DNA of 64,000 nucleotides from Enterocloster bolteae (lineage in GTDB: Bacteria; Bacillota; Clostridia; Lachnospirales; Lachnospiraceae), in assembly GCF_002234575.2 (NCBI RefSeq), contig NZ_CP022464.2, positions 2,604,001 through 2,668,000 on the forward strand, in the 5' to 3' direction. The notes below the pieces were generated by a model. That model had not been told where the DNA came from. It was given only the letters and a program-made list of their open reading frames with translations, and ran no database searches. This document shows positions 33,575-42,671 of this stretch, piece by piece (the first letter of the stretch is position 1; every line of letters starts with the position of its first letter). The translations under genes were made by a program, and so were the position numbers.

Positions 33575-34462
33575 ATGAACCAGGAACAGCTAAGAATCAT
33601 GAGCGGGAAAAAAGGGTTTATCGCAGCGTTAGACCAGAGCGGCGGCAGTACGCCAAAGGCGCTTAAGAATTACGGAATCAGAGAGGACCAGTACAGCAAT
33701 GATGAGGAGATGTTCAATCTGGTCCATGAGATGCGTACCAGGATTATAACCAGTCCCTCCTTTACCTCAGACCATATCCTGGCAGCCATCCTTTTTGAGA
33801 ATACCATGGAGCGGAAGATTGGGGATAAGCTGACTGCGGATTACCTGTGGGAGGAGAAGGGTATCATCCCTATCCTGAAGGTGGATAAGGGTCTGGCAGA
33901 GGAAGCGGACGGAGTCCGGCTGATGAAGCCTGTTCCGGGGCTGGATGAACTCCTTGTACGTGCGGTGGAGCGGCATATTTTCGGAACTAAGATGCGTTCC
34001 GTGATTAAGCAGGCTAACCCTGTGGGCATCAAAAAGATTGTGGACCAGCAGTTTGAAATCGGGCTTCGCATTGCGGCTGCGGGACTGGTTCCCATACTGG
34101 AGCCGGAGATTGATATTTACAGTCCGGATAAGGCTGAATCTGAGCAAATCATGAAGGATGAAATCAAGAAACATCTGGCAGCGCTTCCGGAGGATACCAG
34201 GCTGATGTTTAAACTGTCCATTCCGGATAAGCACGGATTCTACAGCGACCTCATGGAAGATTCCCATGTAGTGCGTGTGGTGGCGCTGTCCGGCGGATAT
34301 TCCCGCCAGGAGGCCAATGAGCGCTTAAGCCGCAGTCCGGGACTGATTGCCAGCTTTTCCAGGGCATTGTCCGAAGGCCTTAATGCCAATCAGACCCAGG
34401 GCGAGTTTGACCGTATGCTGGCCCAGTCCATTAAGGAGATTTACGATGCATCCATAACCTGA
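33575..34462 (+). CDS. Fructose-bisphosphate aldolase, class I
   Basis: This 295-residue cytoplasmic enzyme splits fructose-1,6-bisphosphate into two triose phosphates by a Schiff-base mechanism. The N terminus GFIAALDQSGGSTPKALKNYG and the segment RLMFKLSIPDKHGFY near 210, with the likely Schiff-base lysine, match the single-domain bacterial class I group (Fda of staphylococci). Length fits the family. It has its own promoter and terminator, so it is a single-gene transcript for glycolysis. Confidence 0.92.
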   Translation: MNQEQLRIMSGKKGFIAALDQSGGSTPKALKNYGIREDQYSNDEEMFNLVHEMRTRIITSPSFTSDHILAAILFENTMERKIGDKLTADYLWEEKGIIPILKVDKGLAEEADGVRLMKPVPGLDELLVRAVERHIFGTKMRSVIKQANPVGIKKIVDQQFEIGLRIAAAGLVPILEPEIDIYSPDKAESEQIMKDEIKKHLAALPEDTRLMFKLSIPDKHGFYSDLMEDSHVVRVVALSGGYSRQEANERLSRSPGLIASFSRALSEGLNANQTQGEFDRMLAQSIKEIYDASIT

Positions 34463-34469
34463 GACAGGG

Positions 34470-34499
34470 AGGCTCCGCTATTGCTGCGGAGCCTTTTTG
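34470..34499 (+). terminator. Aldolase gene terminator
   Basis: AGGCTCCGC and GCGGAGCCT form a stem around TATTGCT, followed by TTTTT. Confidence 0.9.
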
Positions 34500-34661
34500 C
34501 GATCTGGAAACATAGGGCTGGGTATTGGGCTTATTGGGTGTATTTGGCGGACGGCCTTCTGTTTACAAGGACTGTTATAAATGGTATCATATAAAAAGAT
34601 GTGATGAAAATGTATCCCGGTAAAAGGATGCAGAGGCATTGAGTTATGACAAGAGGAATCT

Positions 34662-36539
34662 ATGAAACGTAAGTTAATTGGAAAATGGCATGTTGCCGCT
34701 TTTTTGGTGTTCTGCTTTGTGTTCGCACTGACAGCCAGCGGTGTTTTTTACAATCAGCGCGGGAAGCTGGCCGGGGAATTCGGAAACATGGTGGCAGCGA
34801 ACCTGACTTCTTATACCCAGGCCCAAAAGCGTTACCTGAACAGCTCCATCACGGATGCCTGGAATACCCTGAAAGGGATTTCTGGTCTGGTGGAACAGAT
34901 TATACCGGAATATACGGAGGATTCCCTGAACGGATATCTGGATCAGCTTAATTTGCAGAACAGGGACTATATGATAGAATATGTGACCCTGCAGGAGCTG
35001 GAGAGAAGGCTGAGGGTTCAGCAGGCGTCGGAACGTGACTGGAGCCTGTTTGGTGAGATTGAGCAGGGAACAGGTGTGGTGTCCGATATATGGGACTGGA
35101 AGAAGGCGGGAAACAAGTCTGTTTTCACGGTAGCGGAACCGGTCTGGAAGAATGGAGAGGTGATTGGAGTGCTGCAGACCAGACTGGAGCCCCTGGCCAT
35201 CACGGAACAGGTTCCTGAGGCAAGCGCATTTACACGCAGCAGCACACTCATTGTGAGACGTGATGGAACAATTCTTGCCAGTGAGAATCACAACCGTGGT
35301 GATATATCCACAGGGAACCTGTTTGATTCGGTAAAGGTAGCCGGCATTACGGATGAAGTAGTGGAGCAGATGGAAGAGCGCTTCTATGGAGACGGGTCAG
35401 ACAGCTTCATGTTTGAGGGGAAGGGGGATTCCTACTATTTTTCCTGGGATTATCTGGGGTATAATGAGTGGTATATCGTAAATTTTGTACGCTCGCCTGA
35501 TGTGGCCATTCATTATGACAATATTTTGAAGGAGCTTATCTATGCCAGCCTGTTTCTGATTGGCCTTACGGCTGCTCTGGGCGGCGGAATCGTGGTTTTG
35601 TTCCTGCATTACCGGAGAAGCCTGGACTTTGAGACTAAGAAGTACGGACTTCTGGCGGAGTTTTCTGATACGGCCCTTTTTGAATACGACAGGAGAAAGG
35701 ACACCCTGGAATTTACCAACAATGCCAGGCGCATCCTGATGCTGGATGAGCTTAAAATCAGCCATGTCATGGGAAAAAAGACCAGGACAGACTTGTTTGT
35801 CCAGGAGGACAGGAAGGTTATGGAGGATATGCTGAGAGGCAGAACCGGCAGCGGGGAGGACAAAATCCAGTATGCAGAACTGCGGCTTAAGAGTATATCC
35901 GGCGAGTATCACTGGTTCGGATGTCATTATAAGGCCATTACCTCTGATGCAGGGACAGTGGCCAAGGTGGTGGGCAAGCTGGCGGACATTTCGCGGCAGA
36001 GAAGCAGGGAGCAGGAGCTTCGGGAACAGGCTATGCGGGACGTGCTTACGGGAATCTACAACAAGGCAGGTGAAAAGCTGATTGACCGCATGGTTAAGGA
36101 AAAAGGACAGGGACTGTTTCTGATGCTGGATTTAAATGATTTTAAGAGCATCAACGATACCATGGGCCATGCGGCAGGGGATGCCATACTCACTGAGATG
36201 GGAAGAGTCCTTAAGGGAGCCTGCAGGGAAAATGATATAGTGGCCCGCATTGGCGGGGATGAATTTGTCATGTTCCTTCCGGGGGCATTTGACTGGCAGA
36301 CAGGAAAACGCAAGATAGGGGAAATACAGGACAGTCTCAGGACAGTCATGATAACCACCTGGGGAATCAGGGGAATCAGGGCCAGTATTGGCGCCGCCCT
36401 GTGCCCGGAGGACGGGATGGATTACGAGACCTTATTTAAGGCTGCGGACGAGGCTATGTATCTGGACAAGGAGCAGTCCAAAAACCGGAATGAAAGCAGG
36501 GAGGCAGGAGAGGAAAAACAGGACAGGACAATATCATGA
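34662..36539 (+). CDS. Membrane diguanylate cyclase with extracellular sensor
   Basis: This 625-residue protein senses something outside the cell and makes cyclic di-GMP inside. Order: membrane helix 1 (about 9-27), an extracellular CACHE-like region (about 30-285), membrane helix 2 (about 292-315), a PAS-like domain (about 330-450), and a GGDEF domain (about 455-610) with intact GGDEF and the inhibitory RENDIVARI-GGDEF arrangement (RxxD five residues before). The ligand is unknown. The 3' end overlaps the upstream open frame of the Mob fusion gene. Confidence 0.9.
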   Translation: MKRKLIGKWHVAAFLVFCFVFALTASGVFYNQRGKLAGEFGNMVAANLTSYTQAQKRYLNSSITDAWNTLKGISGLVEQIIPEYTEDSLNGYLDQLNLQNRDYMIEYVTLQELERRLRVQQASERDWSLFGEIEQGTGVVSDIWDWKKAGNKSVFTVAEPVWKNGEVIGVLQTRLEPLAITEQVPEASAFTRSSTLIVRRDGTILASENHNRGDISTGNLFDSVKVAGITDEVVEQMEERFYGDGSDSFMFEGKGDSYYFSWDYLGYNEWYIVNFVRSPDVAIHYDNILKELIYASLFLIGLTAALGGGIVVLFLHYRRSLDFETKKYGLLAEFSDTALFEYDRRKDTLEFTNNARRILMLDELKISHVMGKKTRTDLFVQEDRKVMEDMLRGRTGSGEDKIQYAELRLKSISGEYHWFGCHYKAITSDAGTVAKVVGKLADISRQRSREQELREQAMRDVLTGIYNKAGEKLIDRMVKEKGQGLFLMLDLNDFKSINDTMGHAAGDAILTEMGRVLKGACRENDIVARIGGDEFVMFLPGAFDWQTGKRKIGEIQDSLRTVMITTWGIRGIRASIGAALCPEDGMDYETLFKAADEAMYLDKEQSKNRNESREAGEEKQDRTIS

Positions 36540-36559
36540 CACAGCAGGAGGAACAGGAC

Positions 36560-37753
36560 ATGAAGCACGGATGGGGAAGTGTAATTCTGTCAGGCGGACA
36601 GGGACGCCGTATGGGCGGTATTGACAAAGGAGGACTGGACTATAAGGGAGAGTCTTTTTGCGGGCATATACAGAAGCAGCTTCAGGCCCTGGACATCCCG
36701 TGCTACCTGTCCCGGGCCTGTTATGCAGGCAGCGGTGGCAGGGAAGGCGGACTGGAAGTGATTGAAGATACTGTAAAGGGGGCAGAAGGAGAGTGGATTG
36801 GCCCCATGGGCGGTATATGGTCCTGCTTTCAGCGCACAGGACTTGATGGGCTGTTCTTTGTGTCCTGTGATATGCCTTTATTCAGGAAAGAGATGGCGGC
36901 TATTCTGATGGAGCGCTGGGAGCCGGGGGCGGATGCGGTGCTGTGGAGAACCAGGGACGGCCGTATACAGCCATTATGCGGCTTTTACGCGGCCACCTGT
37001 CTGGAGGCGCTGGGAGACACGATCCGTCAGGGAAATTACCGGCTGATGAAGTTCCTGAACGCTGTGCGCTGTATTGTGGTGGATACGTCAGAGGCCCATA
37101 TACCGGATATCTGGTTTGCCAATGTGAATTCACCCTCCGCCTACAGGAGCCTGGAAGGGCTGCGCACGCCTGTCCTGGCTGTAAGCGGCAGAAAGAACAC
37201 CGGTAAGACAGCCCTTTTGGAAATGCTGGTTGGAGCGCTGGACAGGGTGGGAATCCGGTCTGCGGTAATCAAGCATGACGGCCATGAGTTTGAGGCTGAT
37301 GTGCCGGGAACCGACAGCCGGAGGATAAAGGAAGCAGGGGCATACGGCACAGTGGTGTACTCCGGCACCAAATTTTCCATGACAAAGGAGCAGCCTTCCA
37401 TGAAGGCAGAGGATTTCTTTGGTTTCTTCCCGGAGGCAGACATTATTTTCCTGGAAGGACAGAAAGATTCAGATTATCCAAAGCTGGAGGTACTGAGAAG
37501 GGAAGTCTCGGATGTCCCGGTGTGCAGGCCGGAAACAGTGCTGGCTTATATCTGGAGCGGGCAGATTGCCAGGAGTGGGGAGAACACCTGGAGCGGGGAG
37601 AACGCCAGAAGCGGGGAAGATTGCCCGGGCAGGGGTAACCGCCGGAATGGGAAATGTCCCGTACTCACAGCCGCTCAGAAAGACTGCATCCTGGAAATCG
37701 TGATTGAGCACATGGACAGGTACTGCCGGGGAGACGGCGGTGATGAGCTATGA
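36560..37753 (+). CDS. MobA-MobB fusion for molybdenum cofactor maturation
   Basis: This 397-residue protein joins two enzymes. The N-terminal half (to about 185) is MobA-like: LSGGQGRRMGGIDKG nucleotide-binding start and SCDMPLF near 100; MobA links GMP to molybdopterin. The C-terminal half, from VLAVSGRKNTGKTALLEML near 205, is a MobB-type GTPase with a P-loop. A linker near the end holds three 18-bp repeats (RSGEN/WSGEN units). The frame opens at 36536, overlapping the previous stop, but the ATG at 36560 has AGGAGGAACAGG upstream and is preferred. No other cofactor gene is nearby. Its presence implies molybdo- or tungsto-enzymes elsewhere. Confidence 0.88.
   Translation: MKHGWGSVILSGGQGRRMGGIDKGGLDYKGESFCGHIQKQLQALDIPCYLSRACYAGSGGREGGLEVIEDTVKGAEGEWIGPMGGIWSCFQRTGLDGLFFVSCDMPLFRKEMAAILMERWEPGADAVLWRTRDGRIQPLCGFYAATCLEALGDTIRQGNYRLMKFLNAVRCIVVDTSEAHIPDIWFANVNSPSAYRSLEGLRTPVLAVSGRKNTGKTALLEMLVGALDRVGIRSAVIKHDGHEFEADVPGTDSRRIKEAGAYGTVVYSGTKFSMTKEQPSMKAEDFFGFFPEADIIFLEGQKDSDYPKLEVLRREVSDVPVCRPETVLAYIWSGQIARSGENTWSGENARSGEDCPGRGNRRNGKCPVLTAAQKDCILEIVIEHMDRYCRGDGGDEL
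37571..37624 (+). repeat. In-frame 18-bp tandem repeat in the Mob fusion
   Basis: AGGAGTGGGGAGAACACC (37571-37588), TGGAGCGGGGAGAACGCC (37589-37606) and AGAAGCGGGGAAGATTGC (37607-37624) are related head-to-tail units that keep frame. Confidence 0.75.
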
Positions 37754-37784
37754 CCGTTAAGGAAGCAGTACAGAGCCGTACCCG

Positions 37785-38480
37785 TCAGCTTCTGAAAAAC
37801 TTTTTCTTAGTCCGGATAGCTTCTTTCCATTTACAACAATCATTCAGGTGGAGCATTACATGGCGGGTAGGCGGCATAAGCAGTATGCCCGCCACATCCT
37901 TTTTTTCCCAGAAATCAAGCAGCCATATGGAGGTTTCCTGTTGTGTAACTCCGCCAACGGACAGGATTTTCTCTATATCATCCTGCCGGATCTGGCGCTT
38001 TAAATCAGCGGCACTTAAGCTGCGGATTATGTCCCTTGTCGTTTGCGCCACGGCATTTCTGTAACAAATCAATTGCTCTGTATTGACATTTCTGCTAAAG
38101 TCTATAATCTCATCGTCAGAGAGTGCATTTCCGGTATCTGTAATCCGGGCATTCAGCCGTTCTTTCCAGTCCTGGTTGAACACCTGTTCTTTCCGGGCGA
38201 CCAGGATGTTCATGGTCAAATCTTCGATTCTGGCGATATGCCACAAACCCCACGCAATGGTTTCATCTTTTCCTGTCGGCATGATGGCATATTCGTTCTG
38301 TTTCAAATCACATAAAAGATTATCCACCTCGTTTTTGTCTGTACCGGATACCACAGAAGAATGCAGCTTTGCATGTATTTGCAGAAACAGGTCTTTTGAG
38401 CGTTCGGTCTCCGAAGTCTTTCGGATGATGCTGCTTAATTCTTTGTGCTGTTCACTTAATCCGCGGCCAAAATATTTCAT
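37785..38480 (-). CDS. DinB-superfamily protein
   Basis: This 231-residue protein has the look of the DinB/YfiT four-helix metal-binding fold: an N-terminal helix with LHSSVV near 40, GLWHIARIEDLTMN near 80 and PPTRHVMLHLNDC near 205 supply the spaced histidines. Such proteins are thiol-dependent S-transferases or of unknown role. It is not the DinB polymerase despite the name. It is convergent with the Mob fusion, and its surroundings look more AT-rich than the genes to the left, which may mark an acquired segment. Confidence 0.7.
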   Translation of the reverse strand: MKYFGRGLSEQHKELSSIIRKTSETERSKDLFLQIHAKLHSSVVSGTDKNEVDNLLCDLKQNEYAIMPTGKDETIAWGLWHIARIEDLTMNILVARKEQVFNQDWKERLNARITDTGNALSDDEIIDFSRNVNTEQLICYRNAVAQTTRDIIRSLSAADLKRQIRQDDIEKILSVGGVTQQETSIWLLDFWEKKDVAGILLMPPTRHVMLHLNDCCKWKEAIRTKKKFFRS

Positions 38481-38878
38481 TTTTTTTACTCCTAAAGCCG
38501 AATTGATGAATCCATTTTATTTTTCAGGAAATTCCTGTAACATTTCATATATGTCATCGCCGGCGCTGGTGCATAGTTTCTTAGATGAATTTTTACGGTC
38601 GTTCTGTCTCCCGTAATGGAATTGTCTTACCTTTTATATGGAGCCTGTGACTTATATACCTAATTCTAATATTTGGGGATGTATCTGTCAAATGCAAAAA
38701 TATTTTATTATGGCAATATTTTTATGCAGAAAAAGATGATAGCGGTGATAACAAGACGGAAGATTTTCAGTATCAGGTTTGAACGCTGTTTTAATATATT
38801 CACTCTTGTAGGATCCGATTCCCTGTGATAAAATAAAGACAAAAATAAAAAATGTTTTTATTTAAAAGAGGGGAAACG
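38481..38878. other. AT-rich intergenic region
   Basis: A divergent promoter region between the DinB-fold gene and the TetR gene. I see no gene, RNA or clear operator. A TTGTAG...ATAAAA pair near 38806-38835 could promote the TetR gene. Confidence 0.4.
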
Positions 38879-39499
38879 ATGCCTAAAGTCGGTTATTCTG
38901 AAAAAGAACGGGTACAAATCAGAGAGGCATTAATTGCTGTGGGGCTGGATTTGATGACAAAGCAGGGGATACAGCACACCACGGTGGAGCAGATCTATAA
39001 GAAGGTGGGTATATCACGCACTTTCTTTTACTCTTTTTTTCCGAATAAAGAGGAGCTGATTGTGGAGGCCCTTTATCTGCAGCAGCCCCAACTCATTGAA
39101 TATGCCCGGAAACTGATGAACGATCCAGCCATAAGCTGGAGGGATAAGGTGAAAACGTTTCTCCACTCTCTATGTTATGGTGAAAAATATGGGATCGCTG
39201 TCTTGACGATGGATGAGCAGCGCCTTATCTTCAAGCGTTTATCCAGGGATAGTTATAAGGTGTTCAGAGATAAGCAATTAAGCCTTTTACATGCAATATT
39301 AAATAGTTTTGAGATTGAAGCCGACACAGAACAGCTTAAATTAGTGCTCAATCTGACGTTATTAATCGTGATTACATGCCGGGCTCTCCCAGAAAATTTA
39401 CCATTACTGGTTTCCGAGGCTTCTGATGGGACTGCGGAGTTTCAAATGGAGGCGCTTGTGGATTACCTTGAAAAGCTAAAATGTAAACCAATCTTATAA
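38879..39499 (+). CDS. TetR/AcrR-family regulator
   Basis: This 206-residue repressor has the TetR helix-turn-helix in residues about 10-60 (TKQGIQHTTVEQIYKKVGIS, then RTFFYSFFPNKEEL), followed by an all-helical ligand domain. The ATG at 38879 follows AGAGGGG and begins the conserved domain; nine upstream codons in frame are ignored. It may control the small genes that follow at 39657-40445 or the DinB-fold gene. The ligand is unknown. Confidence 0.88.
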   Translation: MPKVGYSEKERVQIREALIAVGLDLMTKQGIQHTTVEQIYKKVGISRTFFYSFFPNKEELIVEALYLQQPQLIEYARKLMNDPAISWRDKVKTFLHSLCYGEKYGIAVLTMDEQRLIFKRLSRDSYKVFRDKQLSLLHAILNSFEIEADTEQLKLVLNLTLLIVITCRALPENLPLLVSEASDGTAEFQMEALVDYLEKLKCKPIL

Positions 39500-39656
39500 A
39501 AAGATAAGGCACCTGCATCTGCTTATTTCCTCGCATTTGGTATGACACATCCGCTATTTCCCGTGGATAAATAGGGGAATTCACATAATAAATGGCTGTG
39601 GCCATAATTGGTTTCAGCTTAATATAATAAATATTTAATTACAGGAGGAAACAATA

Positions 39657-40142
39657 ATGGGAATTTTTGGTAAGCTTTTTAAAGGACCTGAAATTGATAT
39701 GGTAAAAAGCAATGCAAATGCAAAAAAAATGCGTGCTTTGTTTAATCAGGCTGTAGAAAATGGGGACGATTACCGATTGATCTTTGGCTTTACCGAAGAT
39801 GTAAGCCGTTTTAATTATGGGTTTGTTCATGGCAGCAAATCGAAAATAGGAAATCTTCTTGTTGGCTGGAATGAGGTAAACCAGACGATTGTAGTTGTTC
39901 CAACAGTCCCTGATCTTTCCGGATGTGGTGATCCAACCTATTACCGCCGGTCGGAAATCCTGAAAGCATACCGGAATAAGTACCCCACGGATGCCTTTAT
40001 CATTTATCCCGACAGAAAGAGTTATATTGGCATCAATGCCTACGATTGGCTGGAGGATGAAAAACTCTATGTGTATGTGTCGCAGGATGAAGAACTGGCT
40101 GCTTTTACTGAATTCTTTAAGACGCATTTTGCAACGAAATGA
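39657..40142 (+). CDS. Conserved-looking protein of unknown function
   Basis: I do not recognise this 161-residue protein. It starts with MGIFGKLFKGP, a short amphipathic start often seen in phage-defence or stress proteins without being diagnostic, and looks alpha/beta and soluble. A strong AGGAGGAAACAAT site precedes it. Its stop overlaps the start of the next small gene (ATGA), so the two are translated together. Confidence 0.6.
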   Translation: MGIFGKLFKGPEIDMVKSNANAKKMRALFNQAVENGDDYRLIFGFTEDVSRFNYGFVHGSKSKIGNLLVGWNEVNQTIVVVPTVPDLSGCGDPTYYRRSEILKAYRNKYPTDAFIIYPDRKSYIGINAYDWLEDEKLYVYVSQDEELAAFTEFFKTHFATK

Positions 40143-40318
40143 GGTGGGAGATAATTTGGGGAGAAATTGAAGCATTCTTACTGGTTCCTGCAGTGCTATC
40201 CGTGTTCGGTCATATCTGGTTTCACCTGGTGGAGGCATTGCTGGGGGAATGGTTCATTCAGCGGTATAATATAGATGTAAGGTCGTCGAAACTGAAAACA
40301 GAAGAAAGCTTTCATTGA
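40139..40318 (+). CDS. Small membrane protein, 59 residues
   Basis: The frame starts at an ATG overlapping the previous stop and ends at TGA 40316-40318. Residues about 9-35 (EAFLLVPAVLSVFGHIWFHL and on) are hydrophobic, one membrane helix, followed by a charged tail. Function is unknown. The four-base overlap supports a real gene coupled to the one before. Confidence 0.5.
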   Translation: MRWEIIWGEIEAFLLVPAVLSVFGHIWFHLVEALLGEWFIQRYNIDVRSSKLKTEESFH

Positions 40319-40334
40319 TTATCCGGGAGGACAT

Positions 40335-40445
40335 ATGTATAAGATGTATTTAGTTACTTTTTTCGCCAGCACATTTCATATTTTGAGGTTTATTGCTCTG
40401 GTTTTAATTATAGCATGCTGCATTAAATATTTGAAAAGCAGATGA
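40335..40445 (+). CDS. Small membrane peptide, 36 residues
   Basis: ATG 40335 follows CGGGAGGA at good spacing; TGA at 40443-40445. The product (MYKMYLVTFFASTFHILRF and on) is one hydrophobic helix with basic ends. It could be a small regulator or a toxin-like peptide, but no antitoxin or antisense RNA is evident. Confidence 0.45.
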   Translation: MYKMYLVTFFASTFHILRFIALVLIIACCIKYLKSR

Positions 40446-40485
40446 GATGTGTTTCAGGGAGATCTGCAAAGGGTACGGATAGCCG

Positions 40486-40520
40486 GGGCTTCTGCCAATA
40501 AGCAGAAGCCCGTTTTTTAT
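40486..40520 (+). terminator. Terminator of the small-gene cluster
   Basis: GGGCTTCTGC pairs with GCAGAAGCCC around CAATAA, followed by GTTTTTT. Confidence 0.85.
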
Positions 40521-40686
40521 ATGCACAGCAATCTGGATGAAGCAATAGGATTATCGGATGATACTTACTGAGTTTACATCCGCAGATGTGTGGAAGAAGA
40601 ATCTCCTTTCGAAGGGGGAAGGAGATACATGGTGCAGATATAGATAATACAAAAAAAAATATCAGAGAAAAAAGACAAAAGCAAAA

Positions 40687-40738
40687 AGAACAAATGTTCG
40701 AATAAAATGTTGCGGTTTACAGATGAAGGCAGTATAAT
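40687..40738 (+). promoter_or_regulatory. SOS (LexA) box and promoter of the Y-polymerase operon
   Basis: AGAACAAATGTTCG (40687-40700) fits the Gram-positive LexA box CGAACNNNNGTTCG at all but its first base. It ends 9 bases before TTGCGG (-35, 40710-40715), 17-base spacer, TATAAT (-10, 40733-40738). DNA damage should therefore induce the polymerase. Confidence 0.75.
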
Positions 40739-40837
40739 AAAGGAGAGTGGATTGCAATAATAGAATAAACAGAATAACAAATTTAAGAAAAGAAACAAAA
40801 AACAGGAATGGACATCCTGGGGAAAGGGAGTATAATC

Positions 40838-42190
40838 GTGGAACAGCGGATCTATATCGTCATAGATTTAAAGTCCTTTTACGCCTCTGTGGAATGTGTG
40901 GAACGGGGGCTGGACTCCATGACAGCCAGATTGGTGGTGGCGGACCCGGAGCGGACGGAAAAGACCATCTGCCTGTCTATTTCCCCTGCCATGAAGAGAC
41001 TGGGAATCCATAACCGATGCCGCGTCTTTGAGATTCCAAAGAGTGTGGATTACATCATGGCACAGCCCCGTATGCAGCTTTATATTGATTATGCAGCCGG
41101 AATTTACGGCATATATCTGAAATATATCTCAAAGGAAGATATTCATGTGTATTCCATTGATGAGTGTTTTATGGATGTAACCAATTACCTGCCCCTTTAC
41201 CATATGACGGCCAGGGAGCTGGGGCAGACCATTATGGCTGATATTTTTCGGGAATATGGTATTCGGGCCACCTGCGGGGTTGGCACCAACCTCTACCTGG
41301 CCAAGATTGCCCTGGATATAACGGCCAAGCATTCCCCGGATTTTATCGGAGAGCTGGACGAGGAAACCTTTCAAAGAACTCTCTGGGACCACAAGCCGCT
41401 GACAGATTTCTGGCGCATTGGAAGGGGTATTGCCGCAAAGCTGGAAAAGTATGGGATTCATACGGCGGGGGACATTGCCAGGACTGATGAAGACTTTTTG
41501 TATAAACTGTTTGGCGTGGATGCGGAGCTGCTGATCGACCATGCATGGGGGAGGGAGACCGCCACCATTGCGGCTATCAAGTCCTATAAGGCCAGAACAA
41601 ACTGCCTCACCAGCGGACAGGTCCTGGGATGCGATTACAGCTTTGAAGATGCAAAGCTGATTGTGAAGGAAATGATGGATTTGCTGTGTCTGGAGATGGT
41701 GGAAAAGAACCTGGTGTCGGATTCAGTGACCTTACAGGTGGGCTATTCCAGGCAGCTGGCAGTTGAATCCTCCAGAGGAACAGCGTCCCTGGACGCGGAG
41801 ACAAATGCAGATATCATCCTGGTTCCCGCAGTGTCCGCCCTGTTTGAGCGTATTGCCAATCCTGATCTGGCCATACACCGGCTTAACATTTCAGTAAACC
41901 ACGTGATTGAGGAGGAGTACAGGCAATACAGCATGTTTACCGATGTGCAGGAGCTGGAACGGAACCGTAAACTGCAGACAGCCATGCTGGATATAAAGAA
42001 GAAGTTTGGGAAGAATGCAATCCTTAAAGGGATAAATCTGCAGGAGGCGTCCACCATGCAGGAACGGAACCAGCAGATTGGAGGCCATAAAAGCGGGATT
42101 TATAAGGATGGCGGGAACAAAAGCAAAGAGCGCGGCAAAGAGCGTGAAGGCGCAGAACACAAAGCCGGAGGGAACAGAGATGGCAGGTAG
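40838..42190 (+). CDS. Y-family DNA polymerase, UmuC/UvrX type
   Basis: This error-prone polymerase of about 450 residues has the catalytic motifs YIVIDLKSFYASVECVE at the start and YSIDECFMDVTNYL near 105. The polymerase domains end near 395; a Lys/Gly/Glu-rich tail follows (NQQIGGHKSGIYKDGGN and on). GTG 40838 is chosen because GGAAAGGGAG lies at good spacing and it begins the conserved fold; an ATG at 40808 is the alternative. Its 3' end overlaps the YolD-like gene by 11 bases. This pair of genes is typical of clostridial and Bacillus UvrX systems, some carried on mobile DNA. Confidence 0.9.
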   Translation: MEQRIYIVIDLKSFYASVECVERGLDSMTARLVVADPERTEKTICLSISPAMKRLGIHNRCRVFEIPKSVDYIMAQPRMQLYIDYAAGIYGIYLKYISKEDIHVYSIDECFMDVTNYLPLYHMTARELGQTIMADIFREYGIRATCGVGTNLYLAKIALDITAKHSPDFIGELDEETFQRTLWDHKPLTDFWRIGRGIAAKLEKYGIHTAGDIARTDEDFLYKLFGVDAELLIDHAWGRETATIAAIKSYKARTNCLTSGQVLGCDYSFEDAKLIVKEMMDLLCLEMVEKNLVSDSVTLQVGYSRQLAVESSRGTASLDAETNADIILVPAVSALFERIANPDLAIHRLNISVNHVIEEEYRQYSMFTDVQELERNRKLQTAMLDIKKKFGKNAILKGINLQEASTMQERNQQIGGHKSGIYKDGGNKSKERGKEREGAEHKAGGNRDGR

Positions 42191-42515
42191 ACCAAGGGCA
42201 AAGATGTCTGTTCAGGACAGGGCAAAACAATTCCTTCCGTTTGCAGCCCTTAAGGGACTGCCGGAAGCACTGGCGGAAAAAGAGCGGGTAGTGGTGCCCA
42301 AAATCATTCTGACAGAGGACATGTCTGAAGAACTGAACCGGAAAATGCAGCAGATTGAGCCGGGAATGATAATCGGTGTGGTTTATTTTCATAAAGACGA
42401 ATACCTGAAGGTGACCGGGATGGTTGCCCGGTTCAATATCAGCAGCCGGGTCCTTCAGGTGGTAAATACGAAAATCAGCTTTGACGATGTGCTGGATATT
42501 GAATTTTGCCGGTGA
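42180..42515 (+). CDS. YolD-like protein
   Basis: This 111-residue protein is the usual partner of UvrX-type polymerases. The family start is GRPRAKMSVQDRAKQFLPFAALKG; only MSVQDRAKQFLPFAALKG is diagnostic. It is thought to help or regulate the polymerase. The ATG at 42180 overlaps the polymerase stop and follows CGGAGGGA. A longer open frame from 42078 is out of frame with, and inside, the polymerase gene and is ignored. Confidence 0.85.
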   Translation: MAGRPRAKMSVQDRAKQFLPFAALKGLPEALAEKERVVVPKIILTEDMSEELNRKMQQIEPGMIIGVVYFHKDEYLKVTGMVARFNISSRVLQVVNTKISFDDVLDIEFCR

Positions 42516-42671
42516 TTTTATTGATGCCGCAGAGCATTGCCTGGTCAATGGCTGCCTGTGCCTTATCACGGCCAATCCGGTTCCTGTCACCGGAAAAGGC
42601 CGGCAGCCGGAGGCTGCCCGGCCCAGGAGCCGAAATATTCTTATTTTCTGCTTATCTGAAATCAGAACCCA

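Noticed and set aside
37785..38480. DNA polymerase IV, from the shared DinB name
   Set aside because: The protein has the spaced histidines of the DinB/YfiT four-helix fold and no polymerase motifs.
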